A stretch of DNA of 64,000 nt from Scandinavium sp036271055 (GCF_036271055.1 NZ_DATBBJ010000019.1:1-64000), one strand, 5' to 3'; positions 34,635 to 44,677 are shown, counted from the first letter of the stretch. Notes: a model not told the origin generated them from the letters alone. Numbers and translations are program-made.

Positions 34635-37163
34635 TTACTTCGCTTTCAGCGCCTGAGGATTCAAGGCGATCGCCGAGTAATGGCTGACCCACGATGAATA
34701 TCTTTCTGGCTGTGACCAGACACGATAGTGCATGCGCGCCATAGTGACCGGGTCGCTCAGTAGTACCAGACGACGGTCGCGATTGAGTTTGTCCGGCGTT
34801 TCATTGAGCGCTTGCTCAACGTGACGGTCACGGGCAATCTCCAGCACTTTACTGTCGCGGTGACGCGCAGTCGCCATTGCTGTAGCCAGAGCATTAAACG
34901 ACGGGTTAAATACCGCGTGCATAAAGCCATCGTCCAGCGAGCGCGTACGGTTCAGCTCAACGTACTTGTCGGTGTCTTGCAGAACCTGCGGCGGGGAATA
35001 CTCTTCCGGAATGAGGAACAGTTTCCAGCGCTTAGTACGCAGACCGATAGTCGCACGGCTGGAAATCACCGACACGATAGGCGACAGGATCAGCGAGAAG
35101 ACAATCGGTGCCAGCCAGAACAGGAAGCGCAGATCAAGCCATGCCATTCCTGCAGCCCATACCAGACCAAGCAGCAACTGCGAACCGTGACGCATGAAGG
35201 CTTCGCCCCAAGGGGTTGAATCATCATCACGCTGCGGCGAATTCCAGACCACTTCCCAACCGAGGAACGCGCTGACCACGAACACCGTGTGGAACAGCAT
35301 ACGAACCGGTGCCAGCAGCACAGAGAACAGCACTTCCAGCAGCAGAGAGAGCGTTACGCGGCAGAAACCGCCAAACTCTTTCGAGCCTTTACACCAGATA
35401 AGAATGATGCTGAGCAATTTCGGCAGGAACAGCAGAACCATGGTCGAGGCGAACAGCGCAATAGCCAGCTCCGGACGCCACTGCGGCCACACCGGGAACA
35501 GTTGGCGCGGCTGCAGGAAGTACTGCGGCTCGGTGAGCGCATGAACCACCTGCAACGCAGTCGACAAGGCCAGGAACATAAACCAGAGCGGTGCTGAGAG
35601 ATAAGACATTACGCCCGTCAGGAACACCGCACGGTGAACCGGGTGCATGCCTTTCACCAGGAACAGGCGGAAGTTCATCAGGTTACCGTGACACCAACGA
35701 CGGTCACGTTTCAGTTCATCCAGCAGGTTCGGTGGCAGTTCTTCATAAGAACCCGGCAAATCATACGCAATCCACACGCCCCATCCGGCACGACGCATCA
35801 GCGCGGCTTCCACAAAGTCGTGAGAAAGGATGGAACCGGCAAATGAACCTTCACCCGGCAGCGGTGCAAGCGCACAGTGCTCAATGAACGGTTTCACGCG
35901 GATAATGGCGTTGTGACCCCAATAGTGGGATTCACCTAACTGCCAGAAGTGCAGACCAGCGGTAAACAGCGGGCCATAAACGCGGGTCGCAAACTGCTGA
36001 CAGCGTGCATACAGCGTGTCCATACCGGATGCTTTCGGAGACGACTGAATGATCCCGGCGTTTGGATTGGCTTCCATCAGACGTACCAGACCGCACAGGC
36101 AGTCACCGGTCATCACGGAGTCCGCGTCCAGCACGACCATGTAGCTGTACTGATTCCCCCAACGACGGCAGAAGTCATCGATGTTGCCGCTTTTACGCTT
36201 CACACGACGACGGCGACGACGGTAGAAAATCTGTCCTTCGCCTTGCACTTCGGCAATCAGTTCCATCCACGCTTTTTGCTCGCGCATGCAGATGTCTGGA
36301 TCGTAGCTATCACTGAGAATGTAAACGTCAAAGTGCTTATGGTTGCCGGTCGCTTTCACCGACTCCCATGTCGCACGCAGGCCCGCGAATACGCGGTCAA
36401 CGTCTTCATTACAGATAGGCATGATGAGCGCAGTGCGATGTTCCGGGTTCAGCGCTTCGTCACCGACGGTAGACGCGGAAATACTGTACTTATCACGCCC
36501 CATCAGCAACTGGAGGAAGCCCATCAGCGCGGTCCAGAAACCGGCGGACACCCAACAGAACAGAATGGCGAACAGAATGAGGATGCCCGTTTGCAGCATA
36601 TACGGCAGCAGCTGCATAAAGGAAACCCACAGATCCTGACCACGCATATCCAGCGGGTTAACCAGCGCCCAGCCCTGATACGGGAGAATGGTTTTCATGT
36701 ACCAGGTGGCCACGACGGTTTGCGCCAGCGTCAATAACAACAGGATGTAACGACGAATAGTCCCGACGGTACGCCATTTGTCTTCACGCTCGCGCTCTTC
36801 CTGGGTCAGACGCGATAAATAACGCGGCTGAACCTCGCGGCCCAACATTCTGTCCCAGAAGCGCCCAATCGGGTTGGTACGCCACGGGTCCGGGAACATA
36901 GAAGAACGCGTCGCTTTTGGCATAGCCTCAAGCTGAGTACGCCCTTCATCGTCTTTGATCAACTGCCCTTCCGCCAGGGAATCCGGCCACGCCTGCTCCA
37001 GACGCGCTTTTACCGAGCCGAGCGGTGAATCATCTTCACGCGCAATCGGGGTCTGTTCAGTATCCAGCGCCTGATGCAGAGCACGAAAATCAGTGGTCGG
37101 CAATGCCGCTTTCTCAGCATCTGAGAGCGGCATTGCATCGATATAGTCGTTTATCTTATTCAT
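34635..37163 (-). CDS. opgH: Osmoregulated periplasmic glucan glucosyltransferase OpgH (MdoH)
   Basis: OpgH makes the linear beta-1,2 glucan backbone of osmoregulated periplasmic glucans at the inner membrane, and its N-terminus can bind FtsZ to slow division in rich medium. The 842-residue protein (E. coli 847) has a family 2 glycosyltransferase domain with VVLDADSVMTGDC and RRWCHGN motifs and about eight membrane segments. The start overlaps the opgG stop by 8 bases, so the two are translationally coupled. Confidence 0.96.
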   Translation of the reverse strand: MNKINDYIDAMPLSDAEKAALPTTDFRALHQALDTEQTPIAREDDSPLGSVKARLEQAWPDSLAEGQLIKDDEGRTQLEAMPKATRSSMFPDPWRTNPIGRFWDRMLGREVQPRYLSRLTQEEREREDKWRTVGTIRRYILLLLTLAQTVVATWYMKTILPYQGWALVNPLDMRGQDLWVSFMQLLPYMLQTGILILFAILFCWVSAGFWTALMGFLQLLMGRDKYSISASTVGDEALNPEHRTALIMPICNEDVDRVFAGLRATWESVKATGNHKHFDVYILSDSYDPDICMREQKAWMELIAEVQGEGQIFYRRRRRRVKRKSGNIDDFCRRWGNQYSYMVVLDADSVMTGDCLCGLVRLMEANPNAGIIQSSPKASGMDTLYARCQQFATRVYGPLFTAGLHFWQLGESHYWGHNAIIRVKPFIEHCALAPLPGEGSFAGSILSHDFVEAALMRRAGWGVWIAYDLPGSYEELPPNLLDELKRDRRWCHGNLMNFRLFLVKGMHPVHRAVFLTGVMSYLSAPLWFMFLALSTALQVVHALTEPQYFLQPRQLFPVWPQWRPELAIALFASTMVLLFLPKLLSIILIWCKGSKEFGGFCRVTLSLLLEVLFSVLLAPVRMLFHTVFVVSAFLGWEVVWNSPQRDDDSTPWGEAFMRHGSQLLLGLVWAAGMAWLDLRFLFWLAPIVFSLILSPIVSVISSRATIGLRTKRWKLFLIPEEYSPPQVLQDTDKYVELNRTRSLDDGFMHAVFNPSFNALATAMATARHRDSKVLEIARDRHVEQALNETPDKLNRDRRLVLLSDPVTMARMHYRVWSQPERYSSWVSHYSAIALNPQALKAK

Positions 37164-38691
37164 TGGCAGGTAGCTGATAGCTCCAGGTTTCGCTCAGCGT
37201 CTGATCGCCATTGACCAGGGCCGCACGCATGTCGGTCGTTTTCTTCACATCTTTGACTTTCACACGCATCGTCAGACGCCAGCCTTTGGTTACCGGGTTG
37301 TAGCGAACATTGCTGTCCACGATTTCCCCGTTGTCACCAATACTGGTTTGGGCGGTAACTGGCGTATCTTGCGGCATTTTTTTCATGTCCGCGCCAGTAA
37401 AGTCGACGACGAACGCCGTAGTACCATCCGGTTGACGGATAAGATTGGACTGTTTCACATCGCCGGTTGAACGACGAGTCTGCATCACATACGCGCTGTC
37501 CGGTGCATGCAGTTTGTCTTCGTCACGGCTAAAGGTGATGGTGTATTTGAAGTTCATCTCTTTACCGGCATCCGGTAACTGATCCGGCGTCCAGTAAGCA
37601 ACGATGTTATCGTTGGTTTCGTCGTTAGTTGGAATTTCTACCAGCTCGACTTTACCTTTACCCCAATCCCCTTTCGGCGTGATCCACGCACTTGGGCGCT
37701 GGTCGTAACGATCGTCCAGATCTTCAAAGCGAGAGAACTGACGGCCACGCTGCAGCAGACCGAAGCCCTCTGGGTTTTCCGTCGCGTAGCTGCTCACAGC
37801 CAGATGTTTCGGGTTGTTCAGCGGACGCCAGATCCACTCACCGTTACCCGCCAGAATCGACAGACCATTAGAGTCGTGCAGTTCAGGACGGAAGTTGGTG
37901 GTCGGTGATGGCTGATTCGGCCCGAACAGGAACATGCTGGTCAGCGGTGCAACGCCCAGTTTGCCCACTTTGTCGCGCAGGTAAACTTTAGACTGCACAT
38001 CAACCACGGTGTCACGGCCTGGCATCACCACAAAGCGATACGCACCCGTCGCACGTGGGGAATCCAGCAACGCATAAATAGTCAGACGTTTATCGGTCGC
38101 TTTTGGACGTTCAATCCAGTACTCACGAAAACGCGGGAACTCTTCGCCAGATGGCAAAGCGGTATCGATAGCAAGGCCGCGCGCAGACAGGCCGTAAGTC
38201 TGGCCCTGACCGAGAACACGGAAATAGCTGGCTCCGAGCATGCTGACAATTTCGTCGTTTTTATCTTTGCTGTTGATCGGATACAGCACTTTAAAGCCTG
38301 CAAAGCCCAGATCCTTGACGGTGTCTTTATCGTGCTGGACATTACCAAAATTGAAGTAATCCGGGCTGTATTTGATTTTCTTAACCGAGGTGGCAGTCAC
38401 TTCATTAATGGCGACCGGCGTATCGAAATACATCCCCTGATGGTAGAACTCGAGCTTAAATGGCGTCTTGACCTTACTCCAGTAAGCTTTGTCGTGGTTG
38501 AACTGAATTTGCTGATAATCCGCGTATTTCATGTCGCGGAAAACGGAGGGCAGATTACTTTTTGGCGCCTCGTAGCCCTTTCCAGCGAGAGATTTCGCTT
38601 CCTTCGCTACATCATCAATACTGAACGCCCATGCAGATGAAGTACACAGGGACAACGTAATGGCTGCGCCTATCCAACGCAATTTCATCAT
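37156..38691 (-). CDS. opgG: Periplasmic glucan biosynthesis protein OpgG (MdoG)
   Basis: OpgG is the periplasmic partner of OpgH and processes or branches the glucan. The chosen start gives 511 residues, as in E. coli, with a signal peptide MMKLRWIGAAITLSLCTSSA ending WAFSIDD. An in-frame ATG at 38709 (MKNKPQ) is possible; neither start has a strong ribosome binding site. The gene is divergent from opgC and co-transcribed with opgH. Confidence 0.95.
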   Translation of the reverse strand: MMKLRWIGAAITLSLCTSSAWAFSIDDVAKEAKSLAGKGYEAPKSNLPSVFRDMKYADYQQIQFNHDKAYWSKVKTPFKLEFYHQGMYFDTPVAINEVTATSVKKIKYSPDYFNFGNVQHDKDTVKDLGFAGFKVLYPINSKDKNDEIVSMLGASYFRVLGQGQTYGLSARGLAIDTALPSGEEFPRFREYWIERPKATDKRLTIYALLDSPRATGAYRFVVMPGRDTVVDVQSKVYLRDKVGKLGVAPLTSMFLFGPNQPSPTTNFRPELHDSNGLSILAGNGEWIWRPLNNPKHLAVSSYATENPEGFGLLQRGRQFSRFEDLDDRYDQRPSAWITPKGDWGKGKVELVEIPTNDETNDNIVAYWTPDQLPDAGKEMNFKYTITFSRDEDKLHAPDSAYVMQTRRSTGDVKQSNLIRQPDGTTAFVVDFTGADMKKMPQDTPVTAQTSIGDNGEIVDSNVRYNPVTKGWRLTMRVKVKDVKKTTDMRAALVNGDQTLSETWSYQLPANE

Positions 38692-38960
38692 CTGTGGTTT
38701 ATTTTTCATAATTAGTAAGCACTTCCCCCTTTGTGTGCTTAAATCGATCCGATCCATTTTAATGGAAACTCAAGCAATCCGACAACATAATCCCCATTTT
38801 GTTCGGCTCAACGGCCTATGGGTTAATCAACACACCGTACCGGTCTGCACTTTGCGTGCTACTCCTAAAGACAGGTTCCCGGACTTCGTGTAGGGTTGCT
38901 CGAATTTAACGTTTATCGCACAGGGCGATAAGACGATTAGTCTGAGAATTCATTGATTTT

Positions 38961-40118
38961 ATGAATAATGTACCTACACAACGCGAATACTTTCTCGACT
39001 CCATCCGCGCCTGGCTGATGCTGTTAGGGATCCCTTTCCATATTTCGCTGATTTATTCCAGCCATAGCTGGCATGTGAACAGCGCGGAGCCTTCGTGGTG
39101 GCTGACGCTGTTTAACGATTTCGTCCACTCCTTCCGGATGCAGGTGTTCTTCGTTATTTCCGGCTATTTTTCGTACATGCTGTTTTTGCGCTATCCCATG
39201 AAAAAGTGGTGGACGGTACGCGTGGAACGCGTCGGCATTCCGATGCTGACAGCCATTCCGCTGCTTACGCTACCACAATTCCTGATGCTTCAACATGTTG
39301 AAGGCAAAACAGAAACGTGGCACACGCTGACGGTCTACCAAAAATACAACACGCTGGCATGGGAACTGGTCTCACACCTGTGGTTCTTGTTGGTACTTGT
39401 TGTGCTGACCACCCTTGGCCTGGCGCTGTTCCATTGGCTCAAAAAACGCCAGCAGGCCTCGATTGTCGCGTTCTTCGATAATGTCACGATGAGCCAACTG
39501 ACCGGCGTGTTCTTAGCCCTTGGCGTGTTATACGCGATTATCCGCCGGACGCTATTTATTGTTTACCCACCGATACTCAGCGATGGCCTTTTCAACTTTG
39601 TGGTGATGCAAACCCTGTTTTATCTGCCGTTCTTCGTGCTCGGCGCGCAGGCGTTTATTAATCCACAGCTCAAGAATCTGTTCACCACTCCTTCACCGTG
39701 GTGCATGGCGGGTGCAGTGCTTGGCTTTGCGGCCTATCTCCTGAACCAACATTTCGGCTCAGGCGACGCCTGGATGTACGAAACAGAATATGTGATTACG
39801 ATGGTGCTGGGACTGTGGATGGTCAATGTGGTGTTTGCGTTCGGTCATCGGATGCTGAACTTCAAATCCAGCCGCGTGACCTATTTCGTTAACGCTTCGC
39901 TGTTTATCTATCTGGTGCATCATCCGTTGACGCTGTTATACGGCGCGTGGATTGCCCCGGTTATCCATTCGAATCTGCTAGGGTTTGTCACCGGTCTGGT
40001 GTTCGTGGTAGGGATTGCCATCATCCTTTATGAACTGCATTTGCGCGTGCCGTTGCTGCGCTTCCTGTTCTCCGGCAAACCGCAGACGCCACAGAGCAAA
40101 CCTCAGCCTACTGCGTAA
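38961..40118 (+). CDS. opgC: Glucan succinyltransferase OpgC (MdoC)
   Basis: OpgC is a membrane acyltransferase (acyltransferase 3 family) that adds succinyl groups to periplasmic glucans. The 385-residue protein (E. coli OpgC 385) has about ten membrane segments and conserved early histidines in IPFHISLIYSSHSWH and a conserved RMQVFFVISGYF. It is divergent from opgGH, as in E. coli. Confidence 0.95.
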   Translation: MNNVPTQREYFLDSIRAWLMLLGIPFHISLIYSSHSWHVNSAEPSWWLTLFNDFVHSFRMQVFFVISGYFSYMLFLRYPMKKWWTVRVERVGIPMLTAIPLLTLPQFLMLQHVEGKTETWHTLTVYQKYNTLAWELVSHLWFLLVLVVLTTLGLALFHWLKKRQQASIVAFFDNVTMSQLTGVFLALGVLYAIIRRTLFIVYPPILSDGLFNFVVMQTLFYLPFFVLGAQAFINPQLKNLFTTPSPWCMAGAVLGFAAYLLNQHFGSGDAWMYETEYVITMVLGLWMVNVVFAFGHRMLNFKSSRVTYFVNASLFIYLVHHPLTLLYGAWIAPVIHSNLLGFVTGLVFVVGIAIILYELHLRVPLLRFLFSGKPQTPQSKPQPTA

Positions 40119-40152
40119 TGTCTCGCCTACCGGGTTGCGTCATGCAGCCCGG

Positions 40153-41604
40153 TTACAGTAACCACTCCACCGGTAATACATACGCCACCAGCACTAACAT
40201 CCGCTGCCAGAACGTCGCCATCGGCTCCCTGCGTAACTCTTGCTCGCCCCCTTCTTCCCGATCGACCCAGTGAATTTTCCCCCAACGGGTTAGCTTCAAT
40301 TGCCACGCCGCATCCCGTTGGCTGCGCAGGAAGCGGTGGTGGATCCGTTGGGCCAGGCTTTCACTGTCAATGACCAGCCCCATTTCGGTGTTCAGCAATG
40401 CCGAACGCGGATCAAAATTAAACGAGCCGATAAACACCTTTTTGCCATCAATGCTGAACGTTTTGGCGTGCAAACTGGACCCCGAGTTCCCGGTCAGGCC
40501 GCGGTCACGCAGCCCTGGCCGTGGATGATTCGTGGGTTTCAGCTCGTACAGTTCGACACCATGACGCAGTAATTTTTTACGCCACCGCGCATAACCCGCG
40601 TGGACGACCGCCACATCGTTTGCCGCCAGCGAATTGGTCAGGATCGCTACTTTTACGCCTTTGCGTACCAGCCGCAGTATCTGCGCCACGCCCGCACGGC
40701 CTGGCACAAAATAGGAAGAGATGATATCAATGTGCGATTCCGGCGTACCCATTACGCTGCGCAAACGCTCCGGCAGCAGCGTCCTTGGGGCGGCTTTGCC
40801 CTCGCCTTTGCGCGGATCGTCACTCAACATTTTGGTATTAGCCCAAATGAAGGGTAAATTCCCTTGCGCCATCCGTTGAGCAACCTCGGTTTCCGCCAGT
40901 TTTTCAAGATAACGCTCAGCGGCGATTTGCTGCTGCTCCGTGAAATTAAGCACAGACCGCGTATCAATAGACGGGTCTTCCGATGACAAAACATGTTTTA
41001 GCGTCGATACCGATTCACACTGCCAGTAACGCTCAAAATCTTGCTCAACGTCTTTAACCACCGCCCCAACCGCCAGCACATCAAGGTCCGTGAACAACGG
41101 CTCTTCACCGATACCAAAATAGGCATCGCCTACGTTACGTCCACCAATGATGGTCGCTTCGCAGTCAGCGCTGAAACTTTTATTGTGCATCCGCCGATTG
41201 AGGCGCGCGAAGTCAGTGAGATACCCCAACATGCGAAGGGTTCGAAAGGAGAAAGGATTAAACAGCCGCACGGCTATATTCGGGTGAGCATCCAGTTTTT
41301 GAAGCGTTTCATCCAGACCGCTGGTGTTGTTGTCATCCAGCAATAACCGCACCTTCACGCCTCGTTCTGCGGCATCCAAAAGTGCCTGAAACAGCAATTG
41401 TCCGGAGACATCGTCTTCCCAAATATAGTACTGTACATCCAGCGTGCGTTGTGCAAGCTGCGCCAAATGATAACGAGCGGCAAACGCTTCAAGACTGTCT
41501 TCCAGCGTATGGATCCCACAGGCTGTCGAAGACCCGCCCTCCTGGGAAGCCAGCGCCTGGCGCAGGCGAGAATCAGTTTCCCTGCTGGCTCTGTAATCGT
41601 GCAT
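40153..41604 (-). CDS. clsC: Cardiolipin synthase C (YmdC)
   Basis: ClsC makes cardiolipin from phosphatidylglycerol and phosphatidylethanolamine. The protein (483 residues from this start) has two phospholipase D HKD motifs, HNKSFSADCEATIIGGRNVG and HAKTFSIDGKKVFIGSFNFD. The start is uncertain: the frame opens at 41628 and E. coli ClsC is about 473 residues; ATG at 41604 is used. It overlaps ymdB by 32 bases; in E. coli YmdB enhances ClsC activity, consistent with coupling. Confidence 0.9.
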   Translation of the reverse strand: MHDYRASRETDSRLRQALASQEGGSSTACGIHTLEDSLEAFAARYHLAQLAQRTLDVQYYIWEDDVSGQLLFQALLDAAERGVKVRLLLDDNNTSGLDETLQKLDAHPNIAVRLFNPFSFRTLRMLGYLTDFARLNRRMHNKSFSADCEATIIGGRNVGDAYFGIGEEPLFTDLDVLAVGAVVKDVEQDFERYWQCESVSTLKHVLSSEDPSIDTRSVLNFTEQQQIAAERYLEKLAETEVAQRMAQGNLPFIWANTKMLSDDPRKGEGKAAPRTLLPERLRSVMGTPESHIDIISSYFVPGRAGVAQILRLVRKGVKVAILTNSLAANDVAVVHAGYARWRKKLLRHGVELYELKPTNHPRPGLRDRGLTGNSGSSLHAKTFSIDGKKVFIGSFNFDPRSALLNTEMGLVIDSESLAQRIHHRFLRSQRDAAWQLKLTRWGKIHWVDREEGGEQELRREPMATFWQRMLVLVAYVLPVEWLL

Positions 41605-42103
41605 AGAGATGTGCACTGTCCTCATCAAAACAAACGAAAGTGACCTGTTCCGGAAGCGAATGACTGGCTAGCCAATGTTGGACGGTCGTGAAGGCAATTT
41701 CTGCCGCAGCAGCTTTGGGGTAACCATAAACCCCCGTACTGATGGCCGGGAAAGCGATTGTACGATAACCATTAGCCTCTGCAAGCTGCAGGCTGTTTCG
41801 ATAGGCATCTTCCAGCAGTGCGGCTTCGTGATGTTCACCCCCACGCCACACCGGTCCAACAGCATGGATCACCGCTTTGGCTTTCAGATTTCCCGCTTCG
41901 GTGATAACCGCATGACCCGGAGGGCATTCCCCCTGTTGCTGGCGTACCTTTTTACAAGCGTCCAGCAGTGTTGGGCCTGCTGCGCGATGAATGGCTCCAT
42001 CAACACCGCCTCCTCCCATTAATGAAGAATTGGCAGCGTTGACGATCACATCGACATCGAGGGTCGTGATATCGGCCTGAAGTATCTGGACTCGCGCTGT
42101 CAT
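41573..42103 (-). CDS. ymdB: O-acetyl-ADP-ribose deacetylase YmdB
   Basis: YmdB is a macrodomain enzyme that hydrolyses O-acetyl-ADP-ribose and modulates RNase III. The 176-residue protein has the macrodomain core VIVNAANSSLMGGGGVDGAI and the later ISTGVYGYP motif. The start MTARVQILQADIT is chosen over an upstream ATG because it matches E. coli YmdB (177 residues). The 3' end overlaps the start of clsC. Confidence 0.94.
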   Translation of the reverse strand: MTARVQILQADITTLDVDVIVNAANSSLMGGGGVDGAIHRAAGPTLLDACKKVRQQQGECPPGHAVITEAGNLKAKAVIHAVGPVWRGGEHHEAALLEDAYRNSLQLAEANGYRTIAFPAISTGVYGYPKAAAAEIAFTTVQHWLASHSLPEQVTFVCFDEDSAHLYARLQSQQGN

Positions 42104-42177
42104 AAAGCTCTCCTGCCGAGCATTCACTTTGATTTAAGTTTAGTCAAAGCAGGAGAAAACGTTTACCTATAAAGATG

Positions 42178-42501
42178 TTAACGATAATCCACCGTGACGA
42201 TGCCAAGCGTTTTCTGAGCGTTGATGTAGCGCATGCTGACGGTTGCCGCGTCGTTATTGACAGGCTTGCCTGTCATCGCTTGCTGATAAGAAACATTTGA
42301 CGTGCGCATTTTTCCGTCGCGGTAGCAACTCATGGAAATCTGTTGTGCGCGCGTGGTCACATTACACGGGTCTTCAACAATAGAACCCACAAAGTGGATA
42401 ACGCCGCCCTGTGCATTCGTTGAAGAGGCGGCTGACAGCCCGCTATAAAGAGCACACGTAAGGCCGACAACGGTACATATCTGTTTAGTTAAGGTTTTCA
42501 T
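42178..42501 (-). CDS. ymdA: YmdA-like fimbrial-type secreted protein
   Basis: The 107-residue protein has a signal peptide (MKTLTKQICTVVGLTCALYS...AA) and a short body with GGVIHFVGSIVEDPCN, the N-terminal strand seen in type 1 fimbrial subunits, plus a second cysteine in ISMSCYRDG. E. coli has YmdA at the same place between csgC and ymdB. It is too short for a complete pilin, and its role is unknown; location suggests a link to curli or envelope structures. Confidence 0.85.
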   Translation of the reverse strand: MKTLTKQICTVVGLTCALYSGLSAASSTNAQGGVIHFVGSIVEDPCNVTTRAQQISMSCYRDGKMRTSNVSYQQAMTGKPVNNDAATVSMRYINAQKTLGIVTVDYR

Positions 42502-42656
42502 CGCGTAGCTCCGAGAAATATCGTCCCTGAGGCTGATTAATACGTACGTTGCCCTGCAGCGCACGAACGACATCACGACACCGTAAACCCTTAACTTAAA
42601 AGTAATCACATGGATGAATTAACGCCAATCTATTAATTCAATAAATGATTAACCCG

Positions 42657-42986
42657 CTATGTCCTTTCAGCCGTTGGCCACTGTGCTGACAAATTCAGCG
42701 CCTGACCATCCGTCAGCGTGACCACCACTTTTACCGTGTCGTTTTGCGAGATGGTTAATTGCATCCGCGAGACATCTATCGGCTGATTGGCGGGTAAACT
42801 TAAGGTCTTTCTCTGCTGAATATTGCTGGTTCCGCCCGCGCCTTCGCGCACGGTCTGAATACTGATCTGACACTGACACGGCTGGGTAACGGTCACCTGC
42901 GGCGTAATGGTGTACATATCCCCCTGATGCGTCACATTAAAAGCAATGCTATTGGTTAAGGCTACCGCGAGAAGTAAGCTGTTCAT
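42657..42986 (-). CDS. csgC: Curli assembly protein CsgC
   Basis: CsgC is a periplasmic inhibitor of premature CsgA amyloid formation. The 109-residue protein (E. coli 110) has a short signal sequence and the CXC motif (TQPCQCQIS). A strong terminator lies between csgA and csgC, so csgC is expected to be expressed less than csgBA. Sequence divergence from E. coli is marked, in line with the divergent CsgA. Confidence 0.92.
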   Translation of the reverse strand: MNSLLLAVALTNSIAFNVTHQGDMYTITPQVTVTQPCQCQISIQTVREGAGGTSNIQQRKTLSLPANQPIDVSRMQLTISQNDTVKVVVTLTDGQALNLSAQWPTAERT

Positions 42987-43000
42987 GACATTCTCCAATA

Positions 43001-43028
43001 AAAAAACAGGGCATAGGCCCTGTTTTTT
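43001..43028 (-). terminator. Rho-independent terminator between csgA and csgC
   Basis: AAAAAACAGGGC and GCCCTGTTTTTT pair around ATAG. It sits directly after the csgA stop and would reduce read-through into csgC. Confidence 0.9.
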
Positions 43029-43045
43029 ATAGTTCGAAAACCAGA

Positions 43046-43522
43046 TTAATGCTGGTAAACGTTCGCCCAGTTTGCAGAGCCATTTTGGCTTACGTTAACA
43101 ATGGAGTTGTCAGCTGATTGATTGACAGTAGCAGAGTTGCCGCCCCCCCAGCCGAAAGAGTTATTCTGGCTAACGTTGATAGCAGAGTTATCACCGGTTT
43201 GCAGAGCATTAGTTGTATTGCCAAAACCAACCTGGCTTACAGTGATATCGCTGTTCGGAGCACTGCTTTGTGTAGCGTTTGCCAGGTTATTAAAACCGTT
43301 CTGACCAATGCTCACAACACCATATTTAGATCCGCTTTGATCAACGCTGGCCCCGTTATTAGCGCCTTGTTGATAAATATTGACGGTTTCATTACTGGAG
43401 TTTTGTGGCATGGTTGGAGGATTACCGCCACCACCACCGCCGCCACCACCGTAACCACCGCCATTCGCAAATGCAGCACCAGAAACAAGAACCATTGCAA
43501 TCATAGACATTTTAATATTCAT
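43046..43522 (-). CDS. csgA: Major curlin subunit CsgA (divergent)
   Basis: CsgA is the secreted amyloid subunit of curli fibres. The 158-residue protein has a signal peptide ending AAFA (residue 19), a glycine-rich N-terminus with nine glycines in a row (25-33), and five curlin repeats at about 45-67, 68-90, 91-112, 113-139 and 140-158 with Q-x-G-x2-N-x-A-x3-Q spacing. It differs strongly from E. coli CsgA outside the repeat pattern: repeat 4 carries a Gly/Trp-rich insertion (NSFGWGGG). Located 39 bases after csgB. Confidence 0.9.
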   Translation of the reverse strand: MNIKMSMIAMVLVSGAAFANGGGYGGGGGGGGGNPPTMPQNSSNETVNIYQQGANNGASVDQSGSKYGVVSIGQNGFNNLANATQSSAPNSDITVSQVGFGNTTNALQTGDNSAINVSQNNSFGWGGGNSATVNQSADNSIVNVSQNGSANWANVYQH

Positions 43523-43561
43523 AAAACCCCCATTGGCTTGATAGTGTTCATCGTCAGACCA

Positions 43562-44020
43562 TTAACGTGTAATTACACGAACGGCCATTTGCGATGAGTT
43601 TTGCACAATAACTGTTTTACTACCTACGGACTGCTGCTGTGAAATACTGGCTTGATTACCCGAACCTCGCTGGATAATAATCCCAGTATTTCCATAGCCT
43701 GATTGGCTAATATCTGCATCATTACTACTTCCGGCCTGATCAATATAAGCCAGATTGTACCCACCGGATTGAGAAACATCGGCTTGGTTGCTATTACCTC
43801 GTTGAGAAACAACAGCAATTTGATGATTACCATCCTGTTGAGCATTCGCGCCATTCCCATAACCTTGCTGTCCAACAATAGCGGTTTGATTCGCAAGATT
43901 AGAGTTAAGCCCATTGGCGACCAGGTTATATTCCGGACTTGCCAGATCATAACCCGATGCAGCTACTAATCCAGGTATCGCCAGCAGTGATAACGACAGA
44001 AAATACACTTTCTTGTTCAT
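43562..44020 (-). CDS. csgB: Curlin nucleator subunit CsgB
   Basis: CsgB is the cell-surface nucleator that templates CsgA fibres. The 152-residue protein (E. coli 151) has a signal peptide ending VAAS, then GYDLASPEYN, five curlin repeats (one with YNLAYIDQAGSSNDADISQ) and the membrane-associating C-terminus SQMAVRVITR. Much better conserved with E. coli than CsgA. It leads the csgBA unit, divergent from csgDEFG. Confidence 0.95.
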   Translation of the reverse strand: MNKKVYFLSLSLLAIPGLVAASGYDLASPEYNLVANGLNSNLANQTAIVGQQGYGNGANAQQDGNHQIAVVSQRGNSNQADVSQSGGYNLAYIDQAGSSNDADISQSGYGNTGIIIQRGSGNQASISQQQSVGSKTVIVQNSSQMAVRVITR

Positions 44021-44126
44021 GTTCCACCCGCTTGAATCCTGGTCACTTCAGTTGCTGTTAAATAACGCCGAGGAACTTGTTAATGCGACGTTACGATGAA
44101 CAGTATGTTGCTGACCAAAATTAAAA

Positions 44127-44137
44127 GGTGTCACCCG
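44127..44137 (-). promoter_or_regulatory. Possible CsgD binding site upstream of csgB
   Basis: On the minus strand CGGGTGACACC resembles the CsgD consensus CGGGKGAGNKA in its first seven positions. It lies about 110 bases before the csgB start. Confidence 0.35.
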
Positions 44138-44677
44138 CAAGGTTGATTTTAAATTTTTCGGATAGTTCCTAAGTATGAGAATTACGCTATGTCTCAGTGT
44201 TTAAATACAATTATTCTTGTTTTTATTTTCAGAAGATATTCAAAAGCGCGCATAAGCTTATAAATCAATACGTTTAGCAAACCCTTTAAAAACCAGCCGC
44301 CAGGATCAGGATCGCGATCTCATTTAACTGAAAATTTCTTAAGATAAAACCTTTACAAAAACAGGTCTTATTTATCGAACAAACATCTCACTACGATTAA
44401 TAATATATCTTCTAATAATCATTAACATAAGTGATTTGTGTGATTTATTAAGTTGATGCACTTTTATTTCCGTGTACAACTTTATCATCATTTCTAATTG
44501 AATAAACCATTTGATATTTACATTTTAATATTCCATTTTACATTTTGTTACAGTGTTTGATCTTGCTTAAAAATTTGTAATGACTAGATTGAATTCAGAA
44601 GTACCTAATATTGTTTTATTGACAATTTACCCTCCTTAGGGTTTTCGAGTTTACGTATACACAGCAATGCAGCCTAA

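Noticed and set aside
35949..36737. 262-codon plus-strand frame opposite opgH
   Set aside because: Shadow of the opgH codon pattern; no domain features.
40129..40153. ACCGGG/CCCGGT hairpin between opgC and clsC as a terminator
   Set aside because: It lacks a T run on either strand and overlaps the clsC stop; too weak to list.
43046..44020. Repeats in csgA and csgB as a tandem DNA repeat or CRISPR-like array
   Set aside because: The periodicity is at protein level (curlin repeats of about 22 residues) and the DNA units are not identical or spacer-separated.
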